A stretch of 60,607 nt of DNA. Origin: an uncultured Pelagibacteraceae bacterium (lineage in GTDB: Bacteria; Pseudomonadota; Alphaproteobacteria; Pelagibacterales; Pelagibacteraceae). The stretch lies in the NCBI GenBank assembly GCA_902555185.1, contig CACDSA010000005.1, forward strand, positions 1 to 60,607, read 5' to 3'. Positions within the stretch are counted from its first letter, which is position 1; each line of letters opens with the position of its first letter. A model generated the notes under the pieces. That model made no database searches, was not told where the DNA came from, and saw only the letters and a program-made list of their open reading frames with translations. Shown here one piece after another: positions 35,297 to 44,290 of the stretch. The translations under genes and the position numbers were made by a program.

Positions 35297-35887
35297 ATGA
35301 GTAGAAAAGCAAAAATTACTAGAAAAACGAAAGAGACCAGTATTTCTGTCGCGGTTAATCTAGACGGAAAAGGAAAGTATAAAATTAAAACTGGAATAGG
35401 TTTTTTAGACCACATGTTGGAGCAACTATCGAAGCACTCTCTTATAGACCTAGATGTTAAAGCAAAAGGTGACACGCATATAGATTTACACCACACTACT
35501 GAAGATACAGGTATAGCAATTGGTGAAGCTATTAAAAAAGCAGCAGGTAATCGAAAAGGAATTACACGATATGCATCAACAATGATCCCTATGGATGAAA
35601 CTCTAAGCCGAGTTTCAATAGATGTATCGAATAGACCTTATTTAATCTGGAAAGTAAATCTACCGGTTGAGAAACTTGGTGAGATGGATACAGAATTATT
35701 TAAAGAGTGGTTCCAAGCATTTTCACAATCAGCTGGAGTTACTTTACACATAGAAAATATTTACGGTGAAAATAGTCACCACAAGATTGAGTCGTGTTAC
35801 AAAGGTTTGGCTAGATCATTAAAAGATGCTTTAGCGATTGATAAAAGGATTAAAAACTCAATACCTTCGACAAAAGGCTCTATTTAA
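35297..35887 (+). CDS. hisB: Imidazoleglycerol-phosphate dehydratase
   Basis: Sixth step of histidine synthesis; Mn2+-dependent dehydration. It has 196 residues, the single-function form without a phosphatase domain. [16 protein letters not shown] and [16 protein letters not shown] hold metal-binding histidines in the first half, and [29 protein letters not shown] in the second. The first gene of a plus-strand hisB-hisH-hisA-hisF-hisE cluster with spacings from minus one to five bases. Confidence 0.98.
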   Translation: MSRKAKITRKTKETSISVAVNLDGKGKYKIKTGIGFLDHMLEQLSKHSLIDLDVKAKGDTHIDLHHTTEDTGIAIGEAIKKAAGNRKGITRYASTMIPMDETLSRVSIDVSNRPYLIWKVNLPVEKLGEMDTELFKEWFQAFSQSAGVTLHIENIYGENSHHKIESCYKGLARSLKDALAIDKRIKNSIPSTKGSI

Positions 35888-35892
35888 AATTG

Positions 35893-36519
35893 ATGAACGT
35901 CACAATTGTTGACTACCAATCGGGCAATATTAGCTCTGTCATAAATTCTTTTACAGAGGTAGCTAAAGGTAAAATTAATTTAGAAGTAACGTCAGACATC
36001 AAGAAAATTAAGTTTAGTGACAAGATTGTTTTACCAGGGCAAGGTTCATTTAAAAGCTGTGTTGACTCTCTTAATCAAATTAAGGGATTAGTTGATACAC
36101 TTAAAGAATTTGCAATAACAAATAAGAAACCTTTATTAGGAATTTGTGTAGGCTTACAAATGTTTGCTGATATTGGGTATGAGGAAGCAGAAACAAAGGG
36201 ATTAGGTTGGATTTCTGGTAAAGTTTCTAAAATTGATAATCAAAAAGGAAAATTTAAGCTTCCACACATCGGTTGGAACGAAATTGAAATTCAAAAAGAA
36301 AGTAAAATATTCAAAGATATTAAAAATAAATCTCACATGTATTTCGTACATAGTTATGAATTTATTCCAGAAGATAAATCAGTCATTTCAGCGACAACAA
36401 ATTACTCATCAAAAATTGTCTGCTCTGTCGAAAGAGATAATTTATTTGGAACACAGTTTCACCCTGAGAAGAGTGATAAAATCGGATTAAAAGTAATTGA
36501 AAATTTTTTAAAATTATAA
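35893..36519 (+). CDS. hisH: Imidazole glycerol phosphate synthase, glutaminase subunit HisH
   Basis: Class I glutamine amidotransferase that supplies ammonia to HisF. 208 residues from the ATG at 35893; an in-frame TTG three bases upstream is less likely. VDYQSGNISSV opens it, LPGQGSF, the nucleophile in LGICVGLQMFA (about Cys84), FVHSYEF, and the catalytic His/Glu in GTQFHPEKS are visible. GLKVIENFL ends it. It overlaps hisA by one base. Confidence 0.97.
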   Translation: MNVTIVDYQSGNISSVINSFTEVAKGKINLEVTSDIKKIKFSDKIVLPGQGSFKSCVDSLNQIKGLVDTLKEFAITNKKPLLGICVGLQMFADIGYEEAETKGLGWISGKVSKIDNQKGKFKLPHIGWNEIEIQKESKIFKDIKNKSHMYFVHSYEFIPEDKSVISATTNYSSKIVCSVERDNLFGTQFHPEKSDKIGLKVIENFLKL

Positions 36520-37244
36520 TGAAAATATTTCCTGCAATAGATATAAAAGATAAGAAATGCGTAAGATTAATCAAAGGTGACTTCGAAAATAAAACTGAAT
36601 ACGAAAATTCACCTATTGAGCAAGCAGCAAAATTTAAAGATCATGGCTTCAAAGACTTACACATTGTAGATCTTGACGGAGCTTTAACGGGTAAAACAGT
36701 CAATTTAGATATTATAAAAGAAATAGTAAGTAAATATGATTTGAAGATCGAAATAGGTGGAGGCATTAGATCTCTCGATAGCATTAAACAATATATCGAT
36801 ACAGGTATTGATAAAGTTATTTTAGGAAGTGGCGCTATTAAAAATAAAAAATTTTTAAAAGAGTCTTGTGAAAAGTTTAAAGGTAAAATTGCTTTAGGTT
36901 TAGATGCAAAAGATGGAAATCTTTCTGTATCAGGATGGAAAGAAAATCTAAATATTAAAACTATAGATTTTCTTAAAGATGTAAATAACTATGGAGTAAG
37001 CAGAATTATTTATACAGATATTAACAGAGATGGAATGAAAACTAGCCCTAACTTTGATGAGACTGTGAAGATTACAGAACTTTCTAATTGTCCTGTTGTA
37101 ATTTCAGGAGGTGTTTCTTCAATAAGCGATATTAAGAAAGCTAAAGAATTAAATAATAAAAAAATTGAAGGTATCATAGTTGGTAAAGCGATATATGATG
37201 GTGATATTAAACTTGATGAGTTAGCAAAGGAGATTGATGCTTAA
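36519..37244 (+). CDS. hisA: ProFAR isomerase HisA
   Basis: Opens the ribose of ProFAR in an Amadori rearrangement during histidine synthesis. It has 241 residues and a TIM barrel. [20 protein letters not shown] begins it with the catalytic Asp8, [13 protein letters not shown] and [10 protein letters not shown] bind phosphate, and [14 protein letters not shown] carries the second catalytic Asp. [14 protein letters not shown] closes the barrel. Its last eight bases overlap the hisF start, which lies behind a good AGGAG site. Confidence 0.97.
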   Translation: MKIFPAIDIKDKKCVRLIKGDFENKTEYENSPIEQAAKFKDHGFKDLHIVDLDGALTGKTVNLDIIKEIVSKYDLKIEIGGGIRSLDSIKQYIDTGIDKVILGSGAIKNKKFLKESCEKFKGKIALGLDAKDGNLSVSGWKENLNIKTIDFLKDVNNYGVSRIIYTDINRDGMKTSPNFDETVKITELSNCPVVISGGVSSISDIKKAKELNNKKIEGIIVGKAIYDGDIKLDELAKEIDA

Positions 37245-37995
37245 AAATAGAATTATACCTTGTCTTGATGTGAAAAATGGAAGAGTTGTTAAAGGTATTA
37301 ACTTTGTTGAATTAAAAGATGCTGGAGATCCAGTAGAGCAAGCTAAAATTTATAGTGACGGCGGAGCTGATGAGATCTGCTTTTTAGATATCACTGCATC
37401 AAATGAAAATAGAGAAACGATCATTGATATTGTTAGAAAAACCGCTAAAGAATGTTTTGTTCCTTTAACTGTCGGTGGCGGAGTTAGAACCATTCAAAAC
37501 ATAACTGATTTATTGTTAGCAGGTGCAGATAAAGTTTCTATTAATACTGCCGCAGTTAAGAATGTTGATTTTGTAGAGGAAGCATCAAAAAAATTTGGAT
37601 CTCAATGCATTGTTGTTGCGATTGACGCCAAAAAAGTTTCAAAAAATAAATGGGAAGTGTTTACTCACGGTGGAAGAAATAAAACCGGTATTGATGTAGT
37701 GGAGTTTGCTAAAAAGGTAGAAGAAGATGGTGCCGGAGAAATTTTATTAACATCAATGGATAAAGATGGAACTAAATCTGGTTACGATATTGATTTATTA
37801 AAAATAATTACAAAAAGTACTAATATTCCTGTAATAGCTTCTGGTGGAGTTGGAACTCTAGATCACTTATACGATGGCATTGTTAAGGGCGGTGCAAGTG
37901 CAGTTTTGGCGGCTTCTATTTTTCATTATGGTGAATATAAAATTAAAGATGCCAAAGAATATTTGAATTCTAAAAATGTATCAGTAAGGTTATAA
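37237..37995 (+). CDS. hisF: Imidazole glycerol phosphate synthase, cyclase subunit HisF
   Basis: Uses ammonia from HisH to make imidazole glycerol phosphate and AICAR. 252 residues from the ATG at 37237 (a TTG just before it is in frame but poorer). [19 protein letters not shown] with catalytic Asp, [30 protein letters not shown], and [19 protein letters not shown] with the second catalytic Asp are present. [13 protein letters not shown] ends the barrel. AICAR formed here feeds back to PurH. Confidence 0.98.
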   Translation: MLKNRIIPCLDVKNGRVVKGINFVELKDAGDPVEQAKIYSDGGADEICFLDITASNENRETIIDIVRKTAKECFVPLTVGGGVRTIQNITDLLLAGADKVSINTAAVKNVDFVEEASKKFGSQCIVVAIDAKKVSKNKWEVFTHGGRNKTGIDVVEFAKKVEEDGAGEILLTSMDKDGTKSGYDIDLLKIITKSTNIPVIASGGVGTLDHLYDGIVKGGASAVLAASIFHYGEYKIKDAKEYLNSKNVSVRL

Positions 37996-37996
37996 A

Positions 37997-38269
37997 ATGT
38001 TTGAAAACTTAGAACAATTAATTAAAACAATCAGAGAGAGAAAAAATTCTTCTCCAGATAAGTCTTATACTAATAAACTTTTGAACGATAAAAACCTAAG
38101 TGTTTCAAAAGTAAAAGAGGAAATAGACGAATTAATAGAATCTGTGGAAAAAAATTCAAATAAGATTCACGAAGCTGCCGATGTGGTTTATCATTTGATG
38201 GTTTACTTAGAGGCTAACAACATAAAAATTGAAGATGTGATGAGTGAACTTAAGAAAAGACAGAAATGA
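37997..38269 (+). CDS. hisE: Phosphoribosyl-ATP pyrophosphatase
   Basis: Second step of histidine synthesis, releasing pyrophosphate from PR-ATP. It has 90 residues. LEQLIKTIRERKNSSPDKSYTNKLL and the metal-binding helices KVKEEIDELIES and KIHEAADVVYHLMVYLEANN match the all-alpha MazG-like fold; EE and EAAD are the Mg2+ ligands. It ends the his cluster and overlaps the HIT gene by four bases. No hisI, hisG or hisD is in view. Confidence 0.95.
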   Translation: MFENLEQLIKTIRERKNSSPDKSYTNKLLNDKNLSVSKVKEEIDELIESVEKNSNKIHEAADVVYHLMVYLEANNIKIEDVMSELKKRQK

Positions 38270-38622
38270 GTTACGACAAAAATAATATATTTGCTAAAAT
38301 TCTAAGAGGAGAAATCCCGTGTAAAAAAGTTTATGAAAATGATCATGTTTTAGCTTTTCATGATATTAATCCTCAAAAGAAAGTTCATGTTTTAGTTATT
38401 CCTAAAGGTGAATACGTAGATCTTAATGATTTCAACAACAAAGCTTCAGATAAAGAGATTGTAGAATTAAATAAAGCCGTGACACATGTTGCAAATTTAG
38501 TGGGTGCAAAAGATAAAGGTTATCGGGCTTTAACTAATATCGGCAGCGATGGTGGGCAGGAAGTTCCTCATTTACATTTTCATATATTTGCAGGTGAAAA
38601 GATTGGAAAAATGGTCAGCTGA
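38266..38622 (+). CDS. HIT family purine nucleoside phosphoramidase (HinT-like)
   Basis: Histidine-triad hydrolase that cleaves adenosine phosphoramidate-type bonds. It has 118 residues. NIFAKILRGEIPCKKVYENDHVLAFHDINPQKKVHVLVIPK is the standard N-terminal half, NIGSDGGQEVPHLHFHIFAGE holds the HxHxH catalytic triad. Translationally coupled to hisE and to the GNAT gene (TGATG). Its presence in a his operon is common in Alphaproteobacteria. Confidence 0.96.
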   Translation: MSYDKNNIFAKILRGEIPCKKVYENDHVLAFHDINPQKKVHVLVIPKGEYVDLNDFNNKASDKEIVELNKAVTHVANLVGAKDKGYRALTNIGSDGGQEVPHLHFHIFAGEKIGKMVS

Positions 38623-39128
38623 TGGTTTCAAGAGTAAAAAGATATTTCTTAGAAATAAAAGATTTTTCAAAAACTGTTGATTTGAATCTTCCAGAAAACT
38701 TTCAAATTATTTTAGATGATAAAGATAATTTCCACTTAAACCGATTTTTCTATAAACAAATAGGTGTAGATCACTATTGGAGAGACAGATTACTTTGGTC
38801 TGATAGTGAGTGGGTAAAGTATGTTACGAATAAGAATTTAGAAACGCATGTTCTTAAAAAAGGTGAAGATCTAGTAGGATATTACGAACAAGAATATCAC
38901 CCTGGATCAAATGAAGTAGAGCTTATCAATCTAGGAGTACTTAAAGAATTCAGAGGCTTAAAGCTTGGCTCAACACTTGTAAACCATGCTATCGCAAGTG
39001 CATCAAGAAAAAATCCTAAAAGAATGTGGGTTCATACTTGTAGTTTAGACCACAAACACGCATTACAAAATTATAAATCCAAAGGTTTTGAAATTTTTAA
39101 AGAAGAAGAAATTGATTTTGTAGCTTAG
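38622..39128 (+). CDS. GNAT family N-acetyltransferase
   Basis: Acetyl-CoA-dependent acetyltransferase of unknown substrate. It has 168 residues. The core motif A region LINLGVLKEFRGLKLGSTLVNHAIASA (about residues 104-130) contains the R/Q-x-x-G-x-G/S acetyl-CoA-binding pattern, and MWVHTCSLDHKHALQNYKSKGFEIF is the conserved second half. The N-terminal part includes an acidic-aromatic DHYWRDRLLWSDSEWVKYV. It ends four bases into the convergent lolA. Possibly a small-molecule or protein amine modifier. Confidence 0.85.
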   Translation: MVSRVKRYFLEIKDFSKTVDLNLPENFQIILDDKDNFHLNRFFYKQIGVDHYWRDRLLWSDSEWVKYVTNKNLETHVLKKGEDLVGYYEQEYHPGSNEVELINLGVLKEFRGLKLGSTLVNHAIASASRKNPKRMWVHTCSLDHKHALQNYKSKGFEIFKEEEIDFVA

Positions 39129-39694
39129 TTTATTTCAGGCACTTTAAAGGTACCTTTTTTAAAAACGTCATTTTTAGCAACAATATTTAGGGAGAAATTT
39201 ATACTGTTATTGTATTGATCTTTTATCTCCCATCCTTTTAAATCAAGATTTTCTCTGTCAAAAAAAACTGTAATGTCGTTATCTCCATAATAAACAAGCC
39301 TAATTATTTGATCAGTTAACTCTAATTCTCCTGATTGTACTATTTCTAAAAGTTTATCTTTATATAAAATATTTAAGAACGGAGATTTTGAAATTGGATA
39401 ATAGTAAGTTTTATTATACCTTTTTTGCGTTATTGCTAATCTCTTATTATTAATAACCAGCTCTTTTTTCTTGTCATCAAAGTAATTACATTTTAATTTT
39501 CCAGGGAACTCTAAAAGACAACTACCTTTTTCTTTTTTTTCATTAATTAATTGATCAAATGTAAATTCTAAAGAATTTAAGTTATTTAATTGCGCAACTA
39601 TCTGGTCTTTTTCATTAGCTGATAAACTCGTTGTTATTAATAGAAAAAACGAGATTACAAATGTTTTTTTAAAGAACTTCACGTTTACCAACAT
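39125..39694 (-). CDS. lolA: LolA-like outer-membrane lipoprotein carrier
   Basis: Periplasmic chaperone that carries lipoproteins from LolCDE to the outer membrane. About 189 residues from the chosen ATG. A signal peptide (FFKKTFVISFFLLITTSLSA) is followed by a beta-barrel-type domain with LNSLEFTFDQLI, KGSCLLEFPGKLKCNYF and VFFDRENLDLKGWEI. The start is uncertain: ATG 39712 or 39694 and GTG 39682 are all in frame, and the gene begins inside the ftsK end. LptE elsewhere in the window and this gene show an active outer membrane assembly system. Confidence 0.8.
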   Translation of the reverse strand: MLVNVKFFKKTFVISFFLLITTSLSANEKDQIVAQLNNLNSLEFTFDQLINEKKEKGSCLLEFPGKLKCNYFDDKKKELVINNKRLAITQKRYNKTYYYPISKSPFLNILYKDKLLEIVQSGELELTDQIIRLVYYGDNDITVFFDRENLDLKGWEIKDQYNNSINFSLNIVAKNDVFKKGTFKVPEIN

Positions 39695-41750
39695 GATTTG
39701 CTTTACTAACAATACCTTTTTCTTCCATCATATCAATAATTCTAGCAGCTCTATTATATCCGATTTGTAATTTTCTCTGAAGAAAGCTTGTAGAGGCTTT
39801 TCCTTCAACTTTTATAATTTCTACGGCTTGATTAAATAATTCATCTTCATCACCTTCATTTCCATGTGTTAAAGAGCTTTCGGTTGTTTCTTGGGAAGTA
39901 ATTTCTTCCATATAATCTGGCTCTCCCTGAGCTCTTAATGAGTTTGTAATTTTCTCAACTTCTTGTTCAGAAACGTAAGGGCCATGAATTCTAACTATTC
40001 TATTTGCTGAAGACATGAATAACATGTCTCCTTTTCCAAGCAATTGTTCAGCACCCTGCTCTCCTAAAATTGTTCTACTATCAATCTTGGAACTAACTTG
40101 AAAAGATATTCTTGTTGGGAAATTCGCTTTTATTGTACCTGTTATTACATCAACACTTGGTCTTTGCGTAGCCATGATGATATGAATACCGGCAGCTCTT
40201 GCCATTTGAGATAATTTTTGTATGTAGTTTTCAATTTCTTTTCCAGCTACAAGCATTAAGTCTGACATCTCGTCAACTACTACAACGATGTAAGGCATTT
40301 TAAGTTTATGCTTAGCATTATAGCCATCAATGTTTCTAACCCCCACCTTGCTCATTAATTTATATCTGCTGTTCATTTCTTTTACTGTCCATGATAAAGC
40401 CGATGTAGCTTTCTTAGCATCAGTAATAACCGGAGTTAATAAATGAGGTATTCCTTCGTAACTAGACAGTTCTAACATCTTTGGATCAATTAAAATAAAT
40501 TTACAAAGATCAGGACTTAGTTTGTAAAGCAGTGAAACAATTATAGTATTAATACAAACAGACTTCCCTGAACCAGTGGTACCCGCAATTAACAGATGAG
40601 GCATTGAAGTTAAATCACCAACAATTGGCATTCCAGAAATGCTTTTACCTAAAGCTATCGGAAGTCTCACATCTTTTTTTTGAAACTTATCGTAAGAAAT
40701 TATTTCTCTAAGTGATACGCCCTCTCTTTCCTCGTTTGGAATTTCTATTCCAACAGTGTTTTTTCCTGGGATGACGGAAACTCTTGTAGAAGTTGAGCTT
40801 GTATTTCTTGCTAAATCCTCAGATAAATTAATAATTTTTGATACTTTTACTCCGGGTGCTGGCTCGAATTCGTAAAGGCTTACTACAGGTCCGTTATTAA
40901 TTGTTTTAATTTTACCATCTATGCCAAAGTCTAATAATATTTTTTCCATAAACGCACCATCAGGACGATTTTTACTAGCATCAGAACTAAGTTTGGATAA
41001 ATTTTTTTCTAAATAATTTATATCTGGTAATTTATATTTAGTTTTCGTAGTAACTTTCTCTGTTTGAGAACTTGTGTCAGCATCAAATGAAAAAGATTGC
41101 TGTGGTTTTTCTAATGTTTGCGGCTGGTCTTCAATATTAATTTTACTAAAATCTGGTTCAATATTTTCAACAGGTTTTCTTCTAAAAAGTGAAATAATTA
41201 CTGAGAATACTTTTTTATAATTTATATCTGCTGAAAATGAAAAAAAAATTATAGTTAATAAAAGCAGTCCATAAATTGAGTATGGGCTGTCTATCCATGG
41301 AGCCCAAGTATTAATAAAGTTATAGGTAATTTTTCCAACAAAACCTGAATTCCCATTGTCGATTAGCCAAAAAGAATTATCGAAAGTTAAATAGATAAAA
41401 ACTGTGCCTACGATCAAATAGGCTATAACTAAAAATAGTTTTAAAATTATTCTTTTTAATTCTTTCTTTATTATTAAATCTAATCCCCAAAATAAAAAAT
41501 TAAGTAATAATAAAAAAGAAGCCAAACCAAAACTTTGTAATAAAAAATCTGCAACGCTACTTCCATAAATCCCAAAAAAATTTTGGATCTCGAAGCTCCT
41601 ATCTCCATAAATAAATGAGGGATCTTCAGGAGAATATGTTGTAAAGGCGATTGCGAGTGCGACACTTGATAAAACTAGGATTAATCCTAGCAATTCAAAG
41701 GTTCGCTTTTTCAAAAAATTTGTTACACTATCTAAAAAGTTTGTATTCAT
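39669..41750 (-). CDS. ftsK: DNA translocase FtsK
   Basis: Septal ATP-driven DNA pump that clears the terminus and activates XerCD at dif. It has 693 residues, shorter than in E. coli because the linker is short. Four N-terminal membrane helices (about residues 15-180), a short linker, then the motor from about 240: YEFEPAPGVKVSKIINL, Walker A GTTGSGKSV, Walker B VVVVDEMSDLM, MATQRPSVDVITG. The C-terminal gamma winged helix LQRKLQIGYNRAARIIDMMEEKGIV recognises KOPS. Divergent from the Ubi hydroxylase gene; the stop overlaps the start region of lolA. Confidence 0.98.
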   Translation of the reverse strand: MNTNFLDSVTNFLKKRTFELLGLILVLSSVALAIAFTTYSPEDPSFIYGDRSFEIQNFFGIYGSSVADFLLQSFGLASFLLLLNFLFWGLDLIIKKELKRIILKLFLVIAYLIVGTVFIYLTFDNSFWLIDNGNSGFVGKITYNFINTWAPWIDSPYSIYGLLLLTIIFFSFSADINYKKVFSVIISLFRRKPVENIEPDFSKINIEDQPQTLEKPQQSFSFDADTSSQTEKVTTKTKYKLPDINYLEKNLSKLSSDASKNRPDGAFMEKILLDFGIDGKIKTINNGPVVSLYEFEPAPGVKVSKIINLSEDLARNTSSTSTRVSVIPGKNTVGIEIPNEEREGVSLREIISYDKFQKKDVRLPIALGKSISGMPIVGDLTSMPHLLIAGTTGSGKSVCINTIIVSLLYKLSPDLCKFILIDPKMLELSSYEGIPHLLTPVITDAKKATSALSWTVKEMNSRYKLMSKVGVRNIDGYNAKHKLKMPYIVVVVDEMSDLMLVAGKEIENYIQKLSQMARAAGIHIIMATQRPSVDVITGTIKANFPTRISFQVSSKIDSRTILGEQGAEQLLGKGDMLFMSSANRIVRIHGPYVSEQEVEKITNSLRAQGEPDYMEEITSQETTESSLTHGNEGDEDELFNQAVEIIKVEGKASTSFLQRKLQIGYNRAARIIDMMEEKGIVSKANHVGKREVL

Positions 41751-41805
41751 TTCGAATCGATTACGTACTTTTTACCATTTTTATGAAAGTGTTAAAAATT
41801 TTAAT

Positions 41806-42915
41806 ATGATAAAACAGAGAATATGTATTGTCGGAGACGGTCTTTCAGGCTTAATGACAGCTGTAATTTTATCTAAAGTATCGGGTTTAGAGGTAAATCT
41901 AATAGCTAAAAAATGTATAAAAAACGCCGATAAAAGGACTACTGCTATATCAGATACAAACTATAAGTTCATCACTCAAAATATTAAAAGTTTTGGAAAA
42001 AAGTTGTTCTGGCCCTCAAAAAAAATTAAGCTTTTTTACGAAACTTCTAAGGAAAATATAAATTTTTTAAATCTAAACGAGGCAAACTCTAATCTTATGT
42101 ATGTTTTTGAGAATGATAAAATTAAAAAAGTATTATTGAAAGAAATTTCAAAAAATAAAATTAAATTAATCAGAAAAGACTTAAAAAATTTAGATGAATT
42201 AAAAAATTATGATTTGATTATCCTCTGTATAGGAGGACAATCTAACATTTATAATAGCATAACAAAAATTAGATCTATCAGGAAAGATTATAAAGAAATA
42301 GCTATTACAGGATATGTTAAACACAATTTTAAGAAACTCGACACTAGCCAATTCTTTTTAAAAGAAGGACCGTTAGCTATACTTCCTTTTTCAAAGAATT
42401 ATTTCTCTTTTGTTTGGAGTGTAAAGAAATATTTTTTTGAAAATAACTCAAAAAAAATTAAAACTTTAGTAAAAAACAAATTAGCAGAAAATTTGAAGAA
42501 TAAACAAGATATCACTATTAATAATATTCAGTCGTATCCTATTTCTCTAAGTTTAAGACGTCAGTATCATCAAAAAAATGTATTAATTCTTGGTGAGGGT
42601 TTGCACACTATTCATCCTGTAGCCGGTCAAGGCTTTAATCTAGTTCTAAGGGATATAAAAAAACTGGAAGAAATTATTAGATATTATGTGTGTTTAGGTA
42701 TTTCTATTAAAAATAGCTACGCGCTAAATGATTTTTACAATAACAGAAAACCCGAAAACACTATCATGAGTTTAGGCGTTGATGCTACCCATAGTTTCTT
42801 TAAACAAAATAAATATTTAGATCCATTCAAAGAAATAATTGTAAAAAATATTAAGAACAACGAGACATTAAAAAAATTCAGTAAAATAATCTCCAATCGA
42901 GGTTTATCATTATAA
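41806..42915 (+). CDS. UbiH/Coq6-type FAD-dependent hydroxylase
   Basis: Flavin monooxygenase of the ubiquinone ring-hydroxylase family. It has 369 residues. RICIVGDGLSGLMTAVILSKV is the FAD-binding fold, KRTTAISDTNYKFI follows the family start of the substrate domain, and ILGEGLHTIHPVAGQGFNLVLRDIKKLE is the ring-hydroxylase DG/GD motif region. The exact ring position (C1, C5 or C6) cannot be told; one enzyme may serve several steps. Four bases after its stop mnmE begins. Confidence 0.88.
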   Translation: MIKQRICIVGDGLSGLMTAVILSKVSGLEVNLIAKKCIKNADKRTTAISDTNYKFITQNIKSFGKKLFWPSKKIKLFYETSKENINFLNLNEANSNLMYVFENDKIKKVLLKEISKNKIKLIRKDLKNLDELKNYDLIILCIGGQSNIYNSITKIRSIRKDYKEIAITGYVKHNFKKLDTSQFFLKEGPLAILPFSKNYFSFVWSVKKYFFENNSKKIKTLVKNKLAENLKNKQDITINNIQSYPISLSLRRQYHQKNVLILGEGLHTIHPVAGQGFNLVLRDIKKLEEIIRYYVCLGISIKNSYALNDFYNNRKPENTIMSLGVDATHSFFKQNKYLDPFKEIIVKNIKNNETLKKFSKIISNRGLSL

Positions 42916-42919
42916 TTCA

Positions 42920-44248
42920 ATGAACATTTATGCTTTATCTTCGGGTAGGGGACCCTCTGGAATAGCTATTGTTAGACTATCAGGTAGTGAAACACTTAAG
43001 ATTTGTCAAAATTTGACTAAGTCTAAAAATATAAAGTCGAACGAAGTTAATTTTTGTAAGTTCTATGACCCTAAGAACGGTAATGTAATAGATCCAGAGG
43101 CTTTATTATTGTGGTTTCCTGGGCCAAATAGTTATACTGGTGAAGACTTAGCAGAATTACAGATCCATGGAAGTAATGCGGTAATAAACGCTCTATTGAG
43201 AGTTTTGTCAGAGCAAAAAAACTGTAGACTAGCTGAGCCAGGTGAGTTCACTAAAATTGCTTTTCAAAATGATAAAATTGATTTGTTAAAAGCAGAAAGT
43301 ATAGGCGATCTTATCCATTCCGAAACAGAACTACAAAGACAGCAAGCGATAAAATTAGTTCAGGGATATGCATCAAACTATTATAATAATTTGAGGGAAA
43401 AAATAATAAAATCCCTTGCTTTTATAGAAGCAAAAATTGATTTTGCAGAGGAAGATCTCCCAGAAAAAGTACTAAAAGATGCCCACAAATCAATAAAAGA
43501 AATTCACTCAGAAATTACTAAAATTATCGAGGATAATAAAGTAGGTGAAAAAATTAGAGACGGTTTTAGAGTTTCTATTACAGGAGAAGTTAATGCTGGA
43601 AAATCCTCATTATTAAACTTACTTTCAAAAAGAGAAGTAGCAATCGTTTCAGATGAGGCTGGTACGACTAGAGATGTTATAGAAACTTATTTAAATTTAG
43701 ATGGATATCCTGTTCTCTTAGCTGACACTGCTGGTATTAGAGATACTAAAAATGAAGTAGAGAAAAAAGGAATTTCCTTAGCCCTTGGAAAATCAAAAGA
43801 AGCAGATTTGAATATAGTTGTTATTGATAATTCATCAAAAAAAATCAACAAAGAAATAAATAATATGATTGATAAAGATACTATAATATTTTTAAATAAA
43901 TCAGATGTTTCAGATAAACCAAATCATAAATTTGAGGCTGATACTGTTTTGGCTTCAGTAAAAAATAATAAAAATATTAATAAATTAATAAATTTGGTAA
44001 AAGCTAAATTAAGCAAGAAATTCACATCTAACAATAGCGCTTTAATCACAAGAGAAAGGCATAGAATTAAGCTTAATGATTGCTTAAAAGAAATTAATAA
44101 GTTTCTTAAAAAAGATCAAAGCAAAGACCTCGAATTAGCTGCTGAAGACTTAAGAATGGCTACACGACATCTTGGTAGCATCGTTGGTAAGGTAGATGTG
44201 GAAGAAATACTTGGATCTATATTCAAAGATTTCTGTATTGGTAAATAA
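42920..44248 (+). CDS. mnmE: tRNA modification GTPase MnmE (TrmE)
   Basis: With MnmG makes the cmnm5 modification at U34 of certain tRNAs. It has 442 residues. The N-terminal THF-binding domain has IYALSSGRGPSGIAIVRLSG, the G domain starts near 215 with GEVNAGKSSLLN, then VSDEAGTTRDVIETYL and LADTAGIRDT; the NKSD motif FLNKSDVSD binds guanine. The catalytic C-terminal FCIGK is present. It begins the mnmE-mnmG-rsmG-parA-parB run. Confidence 0.98.
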   Translation: MNIYALSSGRGPSGIAIVRLSGSETLKICQNLTKSKNIKSNEVNFCKFYDPKNGNVIDPEALLLWFPGPNSYTGEDLAELQIHGSNAVINALLRVLSEQKNCRLAEPGEFTKIAFQNDKIDLLKAESIGDLIHSETELQRQQAIKLVQGYASNYYNNLREKIIKSLAFIEAKIDFAEEDLPEKVLKDAHKSIKEIHSEITKIIEDNKVGEKIRDGFRVSITGEVNAGKSSLLNLLSKREVAIVSDEAGTTRDVIETYLNLDGYPVLLADTAGIRDTKNEVEKKGISLALGKSKEADLNIVVIDNSSKKINKEINNMIDKDTIIFLNKSDVSDKPNHKFEADTVLASVKNNKNINKLINLVKAKLSKKFTSNNSALITRERHRIKLNDCLKEINKFLKKDQSKDLELAAEDLRMATRHLGSIVGKVDVEEILGSIFKDFCIGK

Positions 44249-44290
44249 AATACTTCTTGTATTCTTAATTTAGACGTTTACATTCACAAC

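Noticed and set aside
36233-36490. Overlapping plus-strand reading frame inside hisH
   Set aside because: It lies wholly within a clear hisH sequence in another frame, with no ribosome-binding site or recognisable motif.
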